A DNA stretch of 64,000 nucleotides from Phaeobacter gallaeciensis. Its GTDB lineage: Bacteria > Pseudomonadota > Alphaproteobacteria > Rhodobacterales > Rhodobacteraceae. Within the stretch, counting starts at the first letter, position 1, and the number at the start of each line of letters is the position of its first letter. Under the pieces are notes generated by a model. It saw only the letters and a list, made by a program, of their open reading frames with translations. It was not told the DNA's origin and did no database searches. The stretch covers positions 1,178,001 through 1,242,000 of the forward strand of contig NZ_CP015124.1 of NCBI RefSeq assembly GCF_001678945.1, read 5' to 3'. Of the stretch, positions 10,798 to 18,901 are shown piece by piece. The position numbers and the translations under genes are program-made.

Positions 10798-11202
10798 ATG
10801 ACTGAGTCCCAAGCCGTGATGGCCCCCGACACCGATACCGAACGCGAGACAATGCCTGCCCTGCTGAAAGGCTGGCGTCAGAAATGCCCCGAATGCGGCA
10901 AAGGCAAACTGCTGCATTCCTACCTCAAGGTGAACGACAGCTGCAGCAATTGCGGCCTCGATCTGTCCGGCCACCGCGCCGATGACGGCCCCGCCTATCT
11001 GACCATTCTGGTGGTGGGCCATCTGATGGCACCGCTGTTGCATGTGGTTTATTTCGCCTGGCGGCCGGCACCTCTCGTAACGTTCACAGTTTTCTCGATT
11101 GGCTGTCTGGCTTCGTCGCTGTATCTTCTCCCCAGACTGAAGGGGGTTGTCGTCGCCTATCAATGGGCGCGGCGGATGCACGGGTTCGAAGACAGAACCT
11201 GA
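10798..11202 (+). CDS. DUF983 family membrane protein with zinc ribbon
   Basis: 134 aa. A four-cysteine zinc-ribbon-like motif, CPECG then CSNCG about 20 residues later, is followed by two TM helices (about 62-82 and 85-108). DUF983 proteins are conserved in alphaproteobacteria; some lie near cytochrome oxidase genes, but here the neighbour is a Nudix hydrolase 28 nt downstream. AGGA lies 8 nt upstream of the ATG. Function unknown. Confidence 0.85.
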   Translation: MTESQAVMAPDTDTERETMPALLKGWRQKCPECGKGKLLHSYLKVNDSCSNCGLDLSGHRADDGPAYLTILVVGHLMAPLLHVVYFAWRPAPLVTFTVFSIGCLASSLYLLPRLKGVVVAYQWARRMHGFEDRT

Positions 11203-11230
11203 ACCCTTTGGAAACAAAGGGGAGAGGCAG

Positions 11231-11962
11231 ATGAGCAGCGCAGAGGTTCAGGGCGTAACAAGTCAGGACAAAACGGCAATCCGCAACGCGGCGACGGTGA
11301 TCGCCGTACGTGATCGGATGGCCGATGACCCGCAGGTCCTGATGGGCCAGCGTGGCGCCAAGGCTGCCTTCATGCCGAACAAGTTCGTCTTTCCCGGCGG
11401 CGCGGTGGATCTGGCCGACAGTTCCGTGCCGCTGGCCGATCCTCTGCCCGCAGTCTGCCGCGACCGCCTGTCCGAACAGGCGCCGCACGATCTGCACCAC
11501 GCACTGGCCATTGCCGCGATCCGCGAGCTGTGGGAGGAAACCGGGCTCTTGCTGGGTACGCCGGGGGACTGGAGCGATCCGGTTCCCGAAGATTGGCAGG
11601 CCTTTGCGCAAAGCGGCCATCTGCCTTCGGCGCGGGCATTGCAATTCGTGTTCCGGGCACTGACGCCGCCGGGCCGCCCCCGCCGGTTTGATGCGCGGTT
11701 CTTTCTGATCGATGCCGATGCCATTGTCGGCGATCTCGATGATTTCTCACAGGCCTCGGACGAGCTGTCGCATCTGCAGTGGATCCCGCTCAGCGAGGTC
11801 CGTACCTTCGATCTGCCCTTTATCACCGAAGTAGTTCTGGCCGAGGTGACTGGCCGCATCCGCGACACCAATCCGCCGGACAGCGTACCCTATTTCCGCA
11901 ACGACGATGAAACCAGCCTGTTCCTGCGACTGAAGGGCTACCCGATGCCGGAAAGCTCCTGA
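11231..11962 (+). CDS. Nudix hydrolase (NUDT19-like)
   Basis: 243 aa, probably hydrolysing a nucleoside diphosphate derivative such as a CoA ester. The Nudix box is split in the way typical of this subfamily: FPGGAVD, then an insertion of about 45 residues, then AAIRELWEETGLL carrying the metal-binding glutamates. The C-terminal RNDDETSLFLRLKG stretch is also subfamily-like. A GGAGAGG lies just upstream of the ATG at 11231. Probably cotranscribed with the DUF983 gene. Substrate not established. Confidence 0.85.
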   Translation: MSSAEVQGVTSQDKTAIRNAATVIAVRDRMADDPQVLMGQRGAKAAFMPNKFVFPGGAVDLADSSVPLADPLPAVCRDRLSEQAPHDLHHALAIAAIRELWEETGLLLGTPGDWSDPVPEDWQAFAQSGHLPSARALQFVFRALTPPGRPRRFDARFFLIDADAIVGDLDDFSQASDELSHLQWIPLSEVRTFDLPFITEVVLAEVTGRIRDTNPPDSVPYFRNDDETSLFLRLKGYPMPESS

Positions 11963-11992
11963 ACCCGCTCACCCCTCCGTGACGGCGGAAGG

Positions 11993-12895
11993 TCAGATCG
12001 CCAGCACCAACGCGAGGATCGACAGGATCAGCAGTCCCATGCCCGTGATTTCGCGGACGGTGATCTTTTCCCGGAAGAACAGGACCGAGGCCAGCAGCGA
12101 CAGCACCAGTTCGATCTGTCCCAGCGCCTTGACGTAGGCAGCGTTTTGCAAGGTGAAGGCCCAGAACCAGCAGAACGAACCGCCCATACTGGTCAGACCA
12201 ACCCAGACCGCAACCCGGCGCGCCTGCCAGACGCGGGTAATCTCACCCTTTTCCTTGAGCGCCAGCCAGATCAGCATCAGCACCGTCTGCAAGGAGACAA
12301 CCGATGCCAGCGTCACACCGGCACGAAAGACCGGGTCCAGATCACTGAGTTGCAGTGATGCCCCGCGATAGCTGACGGCGGAAAAGGCGAAAAGCACACC
12401 AGAGCCAAGCCCCAGCAGTGAGGCCTTGTTGGTCAGATGCTGCCACCAGGCGCCCTTCACTTCCGGAGTTTTCGACAAGACGAGAACGGCCGAGAGCCCG
12501 ATCAGGATCGCTGCCCAGCCCCAGGGGCTGATCCCGTCCCCCAGCACAACAAGGCCGACAAGGGCGGTCTGGATAACCTCGGTCTTCTTGAAGGTGATAC
12601 CAACCGCGAAATTGCGCTGCTTGAACAGGGCTACCACACAGACCGTGGCGAGGATCTGCGCCGTGCCGCCGATGGTAGCAAAGACCCAGAACATGAGGCC
12701 TAGATGCGGCAGGCTCTGCCCTGTTGCCATCAGATAAGCCGCCAGTGCCGCCAGAATGATCGGCGCCGAATAGGCAAAACGGGCAAAGGTCGCCCCGCCC
12801 GGGGACAGGGTGACACTGCTCAGAACCTTTTGCAGCATGAAGCGTACGGTCTGAAAGCTCGCGGCGGCGATTGAAACGGGAATCCAGGTCAGCAT
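11993..12895 (-). CDS. EamA/DMT-family permease
   Basis: Inner-membrane transporter of 300 aa with about ten predicted TM helices in two EamA-like repeats; hydrophobic from the start (WIPVSIAAASFQTVRFMLQK). Drug/metabolite superfamily members export amino acids, nucleotides or osmolytes; the substrate is unknown. The ATG at 12895 fits the 17-nt gap after the desaturase; the frame extends to 13069 but would overlap that gene. Confidence 0.82.
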   Translation of the reverse strand: MLTWIPVSIAAASFQTVRFMLQKVLSSVTLSPGGATFARFAYSAPIILAALAAYLMATGQSLPHLGLMFWVFATIGGTAQILATVCVVALFKQRNFAVGITFKKTEVIQTALVGLVVLGDGISPWGWAAILIGLSAVLVLSKTPEVKGAWWQHLTNKASLLGLGSGVLFAFSAVSYRGASLQLSDLDPVFRAGVTLASVVSLQTVLMLIWLALKEKGEITRVWQARRVAVWVGLTSMGGSFCWFWAFTLQNAAYVKALGQIELVLSLLASVLFFREKITVREITGMGLLILSILALVLAI

Positions 12896-12912
12896 GATCA
12901 GCTTATGAGCGC

Positions 12913-13878
12913 TTATTTCCCCTTTTGCCAGAGCGGATGCGGCACCGGATCCTTGGCACGCAGGAAATAGTCGCGAAAAATCTGCCGGTAGGAGGGGAAC
13001 ACATAGGCACGGTTGGCCGCCTGATAGAGCGCGCGGTGCCGATGATAGAGCCGCGGCAGTGCGTGCCAAGGCACCCCTGGATGCATGTGGTGCACGATAT
13101 GCAGGTTGTTGTTTAGGAACAGCAGCGCCAGCGGCCCGCGATCCTCGATCACCACGGTGCGGCCACGGACCTCTTCATGGGCGCGGTGTTCCAGAAAGGT
13201 TCGGATCTTCAGCAGTGCCAATCCCAGATAGGCGGCAATGGCATAGGCCCAGACCGGCATCGGCGCACGCAGCACCAGCCAGACCACCAGCGCGCTACCC
13301 GCAACGTGCAGGAGCCAATCCGCAATCACCCGCCTGTCGCCCTGCCGGACGAGCTGCCAGTCCCCCGCCATGAAACAGATCTGCCCGATCAGCGGCCCCA
13401 GCAGCATCCGCCCCAGCAGGGTGTTGTTCATACGTAGAACGGCGCGTTTCCACGGTGCCAGTCCCCGCCAGATATCGGGGCACATGAAGTTGCTTTCGGG
13501 ATCGTCGAACGGGTCGGTCAACCGCTCATCCTGATGATGCGCCAGATGGGTGTCGCGAAAGCGGCCGTAGGGGATCACCAGGTTGAGGGGCAGCGCCATC
13601 AGCGCCTCATTCAGCAGACGGTTGCGGAACGGATGCCCGTGCAAGGCCTCGTGACACAGCGAAGAGTGAAAGGCGATCAACACGCCCGCCAGTACCACGG
13701 CCAGCGCCATGCTGAGGGCCGCAAGCCAGAAAATCACCGCAAACCAGGCGGTATAGCAGATCAGGATCAGCACCAGCGTGCCCCATTCCACGCCGCGCGG
13801 CATCAGGCCAGAGGGCAGTATCGGCGCCTCCATACCCTGGCCGATTGCCTCGGACATTTGTGCGCGCACCTCAGACAT
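12913..13878 (-). CDS. Membrane fatty acid desaturase/hydroxylase
   Basis: 321 aa di-iron membrane enzyme. The three histidine boxes are present: HEALHGH, HLAHHQDE and HIVHH, embedded in about four TM helices. It introduces a double bond or hydroxyl into an acyl chain or lipid; the exact substrate cannot be read off. The chosen ATG at 13878 overlaps the stop of the DUF2061 gene by 8 nt (ATGTCTGA), which implies translational coupling; the open frame extends a little further upstream. Confidence 0.85.
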   Translation of the reverse strand: MSEVRAQMSEAIGQGMEAPILPSGLMPRGVEWGTLVLILICYTAWFAVIFWLAALSMALAVVLAGVLIAFHSSLCHEALHGHPFRNRLLNEALMALPLNLVIPYGRFRDTHLAHHQDERLTDPFDDPESNFMCPDIWRGLAPWKRAVLRMNNTLLGRMLLGPLIGQICFMAGDWQLVRQGDRRVIADWLLHVAGSALVVWLVLRAPMPVWAYAIAAYLGLALLKIRTFLEHRAHEEVRGRTVVIEDRGPLALLFLNNNLHIVHHMHPGVPWHALPRLYHRHRALYQAANRAYVFPSYRQIFRDYFLRAKDPVPHPLWQKGK

Positions 13879-14077
13879 GCGCCCGCCCCCAGGCGATCCC
13901 GGCCCAGATCCGCTCATAGATCAGGTAGGTGACGAACCCCAGCCCCGTGTTCACCAGGGCCATCGCCCCGCCGACCGTCGCCGATCCGGTTGCAAGCATG
14001 CCCACAACCGTCATCACGGTCAGGCCAATCACATTCCAGATCACCGCTTTCACGACAGAACGTCTGCGCGTTTCCAT
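13871..14077 (-). CDS. DUF2061 small membrane protein
   Basis: 68 aa, two TM helices (about 8-27 and 33-54) with the family's basic N-terminus (METRRRSVVKAVIWN) and ending near a YERIWAGIAWGR segment. DUF2061 genes often sit beside sulfur-assimilation or lipid genes; function unknown. GGAGG lies 6 nt before the ATG. It leads the desaturase-permease unit and is divergent from the XRE regulator. Confidence 0.85.
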   Translation of the reverse strand: METRRRSVVKAVIWNVIGLTVMTVVGMLATGSATVGGAMALVNTGLGFVTYLIYERIWAGIAWGRAHV

Positions 14078-14204
14078 AGTACCTCCTACACTGTGCTGAC
14101 TGGAGCTGGCAGGCGCTGCCGTCGGTCGCGCCCTGCTCTGCTTCTACGCTCAGACTAGGCCCGGTATCGGATGTTCGACATTCTGAATGTAATTAACAAA
14201 CTTC

Positions 14205-14216
14205 ATCACATGTGAT
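14205..14216. promoter_or_regulatory. 12-bp palindrome, candidate operator of the XRE regulator
   Basis: ATCACATGTGAT is a perfect palindrome 11 nt before the start codon of the XRE gene, and a further ATCAC follows at 14220-14224. It lies in the divergent region shared with the DUF2061-desaturase unit. Operator function is inferred from position. Confidence 0.45.
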
Positions 14217-14227
14217 ATTTATCACCA

Positions 14228-15091
14228 ATGGATACCAAAATTGACAAACGGGTTCGAGCGCAGCAATTCCGCGAACGCCTGAACCGGGCACTTGGTGAAC
14301 GCGGGATGAGCCAAAGCGCCCTGGCCCGCCAGACCGGCGTGGACCGGTCCACCATTTCGCAGCTGCTCACCGATGACGGCGCCCGGCTGCCGAATGCGCA
14401 TGTGGTGGGGTCCTGCGCCTCGGCGCTTGGCGTATCGGCGGATTGGCTGCTGAGCCTGTCGGACCGCCCCGAAAGCGCGGCAGAGCTGCTGGCCTCCAGC
14501 ATGTCCGTCACCGAGGCCCCACGCGCCCTGGTGGATGAAAGGATTTTCGAATGGCATCGGGAGGCAGCGGGTTACAAGATCCGCCATGTGCCGGCCGCCC
14601 TGCCCGATCTGCTGAAAACCCGCGCCCTGCTGGAATGGGAATATGCGCCGCACCTGGGCCGCACTGCCGATCAGGCCATCGGCGCCTCCGAAGACCGCCT
14701 GTCCCTGATGCGGCAAGCCCAATCCGACTATGAAATCGCGATGCCGCTGTACGAGTTGGAAAGCTTTGCCAATGCCTGCGGCTATTACGAAGGTCTGCCG
14801 CTGGACATCCGGCTTGAGCAGCTGGATCATTTCGAGCGGCTCTGCACTCAACTCTACCCGCGACTGCGGATCTATCTCTTTGATGCAAAACGCCTGTTCG
14901 CATCGCCTGTGACCATTTTCGGGCCGCTGCTCTGCGTGTTTTATGCCGGAAGCCACTACATGGCATTCCGCGACCGCGAACGGATCGAGACCTTCACCAA
15001 CCATTTCGACCAACTGATCCGCGAGGCGGATCTGACCGCCCGTCAGCTGCCCGAACGGCTGCGGGCCTGGAAAACCGGTATCCGCGATTAG
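14228..15091 (+). CDS. XRE-family transcriptional regulator
   Basis: 287 aa. An N-terminal Cro/CI-type helix-turn-helix (about residues 15-75; MSQSALARQTGVDRSTISQL is the recognition part) is followed by a 200-residue effector-like domain that I do not recognise. The gene is divergent from DUF2061-desaturase and may control membrane lipid genes there. The palindrome overlapping its leader suggests autoregulation. Confidence 0.85.
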   Translation: MDTKIDKRVRAQQFRERLNRALGERGMSQSALARQTGVDRSTISQLLTDDGARLPNAHVVGSCASALGVSADWLLSLSDRPESAAELLASSMSVTEAPRALVDERIFEWHREAAGYKIRHVPAALPDLLKTRALLEWEYAPHLGRTADQAIGASEDRLSLMRQAQSDYEIAMPLYELESFANACGYYEGLPLDIRLEQLDHFERLCTQLYPRLRIYLFDAKRLFASPVTIFGPLLCVFYAGSHYMAFRDRERIETFTNHFDQLIREADLTARQLPERLRAWKTGIRD

Positions 15092-15095
15092 GCAC

Positions 15096-15146
15096 AGCTG
15101 CGCCCAGGCGCAGCTTCAGGCTCGGCCTGCGGCAGCAGGCCGAGCC
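15096..15146. terminator. Tandem hairpins between convergent genes
   Basis: Two perfect inverted repeats: 8 bp at 15096-15103/15108-15115 and 12 bp at 15119-15130/15135-15146 with a GGCA loop. They sit between the XRE gene (+) and the SDR gene (-). No T-tract follows, so termination is inferred from position. Confidence 0.55.
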
Positions 15147-15150
15147 ACCT

Positions 15151-15903
15151 TCAGACCTTCGGGTCCGGGTTTTCGGTATGACCATCCACCGCGATCACCT
15201 GCCCCGACACCAGCCGCGCCGCGTCAGAGCCAAGGAAGACCGCCATATTGGCCACATCCGCGGCTGTCACCCAGGACCGCATCGAGGTGCCCGAAGCATA
15301 TCCCTCATACACAGCGTCCCGGCTCATGCCCTTCAGCGCCGCTTCCCGCTCCAGCACCCCCTCCATGCGCGGTCCTTCCACCGCGCCGGGGCAGATCGCA
15401 TTGGCGCGGATGCCAAAAGGCCCCAGTTCCATCGCGAGGGTCTTCATCAGGCCAATCACCGCCCATTTCGCCGCCGAATAGGGCGCCCGGTTCGGATAGC
15501 CATAGATCCCCGCCGTCGAGGAGGTCAGCACGATCGCCCCCCGCCCCGCCGATTTCATCAGCGGCGTGGCATGTTTGGCGGCAAGAAAAGCGCCTTCGAG
15601 ATTGACGCTGACACAAGAGCGCCAGTCCTCAAGGTCGATATCCTCGACCAGCGCGGTCGGCCCGGCGATGCCTGCATTGGCGCAGAGCACATCGAGCCCA
15701 CCAGCGTCGGCGATCTTGTCGAAGACCGCCCGCATCTCCGGCTCGGACGCGGCATTCGCCGCGTGGCAGTGCCAGCGATCCGGCAGCGCTTCCAGCGCTG
15801 CGGGGTCGAGATCGGTGACCCATACCTCGGCCCCGGCGGCATCAAAGGCCTCGCCCATGGCGCGGCCAATACCCGAGGCGCCGGCGGTGATCAGAACCCG
15901 CAT
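15151..15903 (-). CDS. Short-chain dehydrogenase/reductase in the carnitine operon
   Basis: NAD(P)-dependent oxidoreductase of 250 aa with the SDR cofactor motif near the N-terminus (TAGASGIG), NAG (CANAGIAG), the catalytic Ser (SST), and YSAAK with Tyr and Lys. It starts 9 nt after carnitine dehydrogenase and is in the same operon, with AGGG 7 nt before the ATG. Possible roles are 3-hydroxybutyrate dehydrogenase acting on the acetoacetate released by the pathway, or a dehydrogenase for D-carnitine or another hydroxy-amine. None is proven. Confidence 0.88.
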   Translation of the reverse strand: MRVLITAGASGIGRAMGEAFDAAGAEVWVTDLDPAALEALPDRWHCHAANAASEPEMRAVFDKIADAGGLDVLCANAGIAGPTALVEDIDLEDWRSCVSVNLEGAFLAAKHATPLMKSAGRGAIVLTSSTAGIYGYPNRAPYSAAKWAVIGLMKTLAMELGPFGIRANAICPGAVEGPRMEGVLEREAALKGMSRDAVYEGYASGTSMRSWVTAADVANMAVFLGSDAARLVSGQVIAVDGHTENPDPKV

Positions 15904-15912
15904 CGTTACGCC

Positions 15913-17385
15913 CTAGCGCGGCGCGCCGATGGCACGGCCCAGCCCGTCGGGGGTTGGCAGCCCGGCATGCGCCTCGGCGAACTTCGCAAGGTTCTCTGCC
16001 AGATGCGGCGCGGGCGGCGCCGAACGGCGGGTTTTCAGATCCACATGCAGCAGCATGTGTTCCCCGGTCGCCAGCAGACGTTCACCTTCGTACATTTCAT
16101 GCCACAGGTGCATCTTCTTGCCTTCGGCCATGATCACCCGCGTCCTGACCTGAATGGGATGGCCTGCATGCACCTCGTCGATGTGGCGGATGTGGGTCTC
16201 GGCGGTAAAGAAACTGCCGCCCGAGGCGATATAGTCGGCATCGCAGCCGATGATTGCCATCATTCGGTCGGTGGACTGGGCAAAGGCGTCCAGATAGCGG
16301 CTTTCGGTCATGTGACCATTGTAGTCTGTCCAATCCAACGGAACGGTGCGGTTCAGGGTCAGAACCGGCTGCGACAGGTCGGCGACGTCCTGCATGGTGC
16401 TGGCCAACCCCATGGCGCCTTCGCGCGCCTTATCATGGGTGTTCTGAAGCGCACCCGCGCCCCAGTTGGTATTGCCCAGCGCCCGCATCATGCCGACAAG
16501 GTTGTCGTCGCGGATCCGCTCCAACTCACGGATCGAGTATTTGCCCGATTGCGCATCGGACTGACCGGCGATCAGGTCGACCAGCTCGTCGTTGTATTCC
16601 GGCACATCCATCAACTTGGTCCAGGGCCAGGTGAGGCAGGGGCCGAATTGGGCCAGGAAGTGCTTCATGCCCGCTTCGCCACCCGCAACGCGATAGGTCT
16701 CGAACAGGCCCATCTGTGCCCAGCGGATCCCAAAGCCATAGCGGATCGCATTGTCGATCTCTTCGGTGGTGGCGATGCCGTCCTTGACCAGCCACAGCGC
16801 CTCGCGCCAGACCGCCTCCAGGAAGCGGTCCGCCACATGGGCGTCGATTTCCTTTTTCAGGTGCAGCGGGTACATACCGATTTCGGCGATGATCGCCTTG
16901 GCTTTGTCGATGACCTCGGGCGTATTGGCGTCGGTGGTGACCACTTCGACCAGCGGCATCAAGTAGACCGGGTTAAAGGGATGCGCGACCACGATCTGCG
17001 CCGCATTGTCAAACCCCTCCTGCAATTGCGAAGGCTTGTAGCCAGAGGTGGAGGAGCCGATCACCGCGCCCCGCGCCACATGCTGCTGAAGTTCGCCATA
17101 GACCTTCTGCTTCAGGTCCAGCCGCTCAGGCACGCTTTCCTGCACCCAGCTGGCGCCAGCAACCGCCTCGGCAATGGTGGGGTGGAAGGTCAGCGCACCT
17201 TCGGCAGGCAGGGCCACGTTGCCAAGCCCCGGCAAGGACCGACGGGCGTTATCCAGCACATCCGTGATCTTGCGCTCCGCCTCAGGGTCGGGATCAAAGA
17301 CCCGTACGTTCCAGCCGTTCAGAAGGAACCGGGCGGCCCAGCCGCCGCCGATCACGCCGCCGCCAATGATTGCTGCTGTTTTCAT
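15913..17385 (-). CDS. lcdH: L-carnitine dehydrogenase fused to betainyl-CoA thioesterase
   Basis: 490 aa bifunctional protein. Residues about 1-315 are a 3-hydroxyacyl-CoA dehydrogenase-like unit (GGGVIGGGWAARF Rossmann motif, AHPFNP) that oxidises L-carnitine to 3-dehydrocarnitine with NAD+. Residues about 345-470 are a hotdog thioesterase (DWTDYNGHMTESRYL) expected to hydrolyse betainyl-CoA to glycine betaine. The fusion is known from Rhizobiales and Rhodobacterales; in Pseudomonas the two are separate (CdhA, CdhB). ATG 17385 gives the Rossmann motif its usual N-terminal place. Downstream is the SDR; upstream the small secreted protein and the cleavage enzyme. Confidence 0.9.
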   Translation of the reverse strand: MKTAAIIGGGVIGGGWAARFLLNGWNVRVFDPDPEAERKITDVLDNARRSLPGLGNVALPAEGALTFHPTIAEAVAGASWVQESVPERLDLKQKVYGELQQHVARGAVIGSSTSGYKPSQLQEGFDNAAQIVVAHPFNPVYLMPLVEVVTTDANTPEVIDKAKAIIAEIGMYPLHLKKEIDAHVADRFLEAVWREALWLVKDGIATTEEIDNAIRYGFGIRWAQMGLFETYRVAGGEAGMKHFLAQFGPCLTWPWTKLMDVPEYNDELVDLIAGQSDAQSGKYSIRELERIRDDNLVGMMRALGNTNWGAGALQNTHDKAREGAMGLASTMQDVADLSQPVLTLNRTVPLDWTDYNGHMTESRYLDAFAQSTDRMMAIIGCDADYIASGGSFFTAETHIRHIDEVHAGHPIQVRTRVIMAEGKKMHLWHEMYEGERLLATGEHMLLHVDLKTRRSAPPAPHLAENLAKFAEAHAGLPTPDGLGRAIGAPR

Positions 17386-17474
17386 GTTCTCATTTCCATT
17401 TGCATTTGGCTGTGCCTCTGCGCGGGCAACGCCTACGCTTTCACAGGGCGCGCCGTGCACGCCATCCCATCAGT

Positions 17475-17852
17475 TTAGTCTTGTGGAGCTGCGCAGCGCA
17501 CCAGATCGGCCGCAAACCCGTTTTCATCAATGATCTGCAGCCGATCATCCGGCGTCACCAGGAGTATCTGCGCATCGCTGTACGCGTATCCGGCATCAAG
17601 GCATTGCAGTTTCAGAGCCCAGCTGTTGCCCACGCCGGTCTCGCTGACCGCCGCAATGTCACAGCTCCATTCCAGACCGAACAATCCTTCACGCCCGTAC
17701 CAGTCAGGCGTCTGCTCTCCGACATCCCCGGCCCTGGCGCACCAGGCCGCATTGGGGGACCAGTAACCCTCCCAAAGCGGGGCATCCTCTGCGGCGGCGG
17801 CAGACAGTGCCGCGCCGCAAAAGACCATGGATGCCAGAGCCCGGCAGATCAC
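17475..17852 (-). CDS. Small secreted protein in the carnitine operon
   Basis: 125 aa, no family recognised. Starts with GTG inside the stop of the cleavage-enzyme gene (GTGA overlap), so it is translationally coupled. A Sec signal peptide is likely (MICRALASMVFCGAALSAAAA, 21 residues, shown here as two parts: MICRALASMV and FCGAALSAAAA). The mature part of about 104 aa has four Cys (one in AAWCARAG, one in EWSCDIAA, one in LQCLD, one in VRCAA), consistent with two periplasmic disulfides. Role in carnitine use is unknown; it may simply be a passenger. Confidence 0.7.
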   Translation of the reverse strand: MICRALASMVFCGAALSAAAAEDAPLWEGYWSPNAAWCARAGDVGEQTPDWYGREGLFGLEWSCDIAAVSETGVGNSWALKLQCLDAGYAYSDAQILLVTPDDRLQIIDENGFAADLVRCAAPQD

Positions 17853-18766
17853 TTCGCCACCGGCGCCCGTTTGGTCAAACCCAGTTGCTTGCGGACCTCC
17901 TCGGGGCCGATCACCCGGGCGCCCATGTTCTCGATGATGGTGCCTGCGCGTTCCACCAGCTGCCAGTTCTCGGCCAACACGCCCTTTTCCAGCCAGAGGT
18001 TATCCTCAAGCCCCACGCGTACATTGCCGCCCGCCAGAACCGAGGCCGCCACATAGGCCATCTGATCACGCCCCAGCGAAAACGCAGACCAGTCCCAGTC
18101 GTCCGGCACGTTATTCACCATCGCCATGAAGGTGTTGAGGTCGTTCGGCGCGCCCCAGGGAACCCCCATGCACAGCTGCACCAGAGCCGGGCTGTCCAAA
18201 ATGCCCTCTTTCACCAGTTCCTTGGCGAACCACAGGTGGCCGGTGTCAAAGGCTTCGATCTCGGGCTTCACGCCCAGATCGGTCATCATCTGACCCATGG
18301 CGCGCAGCATGCCGGGGGTGTTGGTCATCACGTAGTCGGCTTCAGCAAAGTTCATTGTGCCGCAATCGAGAGTGCAGATTTCCGGCAGGCATTCGGCCAC
18401 ATGCGCCATGCGTTCGGTGGCGCCGATCATATCGGTGCCCGCGTCCTTGACCGGCAGCGGGTTTTCCACGTCGCCAAAGGTAATGTCGCCGCCCATACCG
18501 GCCGTCAGGTTCAGCACCACATCGGTGTCGCTGTCGCGGATGCGGTCGGTAACTTCGCGGTAAAGACCCAGATCGCGGCTCGGGGTGCCGGTTTCCGGAT
18601 CGCGCACGTGGCAGTGGACCACGGCCGCGCCGGCCTTGGCTGCTGCGATGGCGCTGTCGGCGATCTGTTTGGGCGAGCGCGGCACGTGCGGGCTGCGGTC
18701 CTGGCTACCGCCAGAGCCGGTCACGGCACAGGTGATAAAGACGTCGCGGTTCATGGTCAGAGGCAT
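17849..18766 (-). CDS. 3-dehydrocarnitine cleavage enzyme (BKACE family)
   Basis: 305 aa TIM-barrel beta-keto acid cleavage enzyme. With acetyl-CoA it is expected to convert 3-dehydrocarnitine to betainyl-CoA plus acetoacetate. Zn-binding histidines appear in VVHCHVRD, and the family's TCAVTG N-terminus and DTGHLWF segment are present. It is first in the operon and corresponds to CdhC of Pseudomonas. ATG 18766 has GGGGA upstream; a second ATG at 18754 is possible. Family certain; substrate from context with carnitine dehydrogenase. Confidence 0.9.
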   Translation of the reverse strand: MPLTMNRDVFITCAVTGSGGSQDRSPHVPRSPKQIADSAIAAAKAGAAVVHCHVRDPETGTPSRDLGLYREVTDRIRDSDTDVVLNLTAGMGGDITFGDVENPLPVKDAGTDMIGATERMAHVAECLPEICTLDCGTMNFAEADYVMTNTPGMLRAMGQMMTDLGVKPEIEAFDTGHLWFAKELVKEGILDSPALVQLCMGVPWGAPNDLNTFMAMVNNVPDDWDWSAFSLGRDQMAYVAASVLAGGNVRVGLEDNLWLEKGVLAENWQLVERAGTIIENMGARVIGPEEVRKQLGLTKRAPVAK

Positions 18767-18901
18767 GTTTTCGTTTTCCCCTCAATGTACAGGGTTTTGC
18801 CGTGGGTTATCCCCAGGCTCCTCCCCAGATTCCTGTTTGCGTTGACCTCTACTGTGCCTCAGCCTTCCGGGGAACAGTTTACGCAAAGCGAATCCGACTT
18901 G

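Noticed and set aside
15178-17478. A 766-codon open frame on the + strand
   Set aside because: It lies antisense to the SDR and carnitine dehydrogenase genes, is rich in His, Arg and Gln as GC-rich shadow frames are, and shows no domain.
17807-18901. Long N-terminal extension in frame with the GlxA-type regulator
   Set aside because: This part is antisense to the dehydrocarnitine cleavage gene; the real start is the ATG at 18902.
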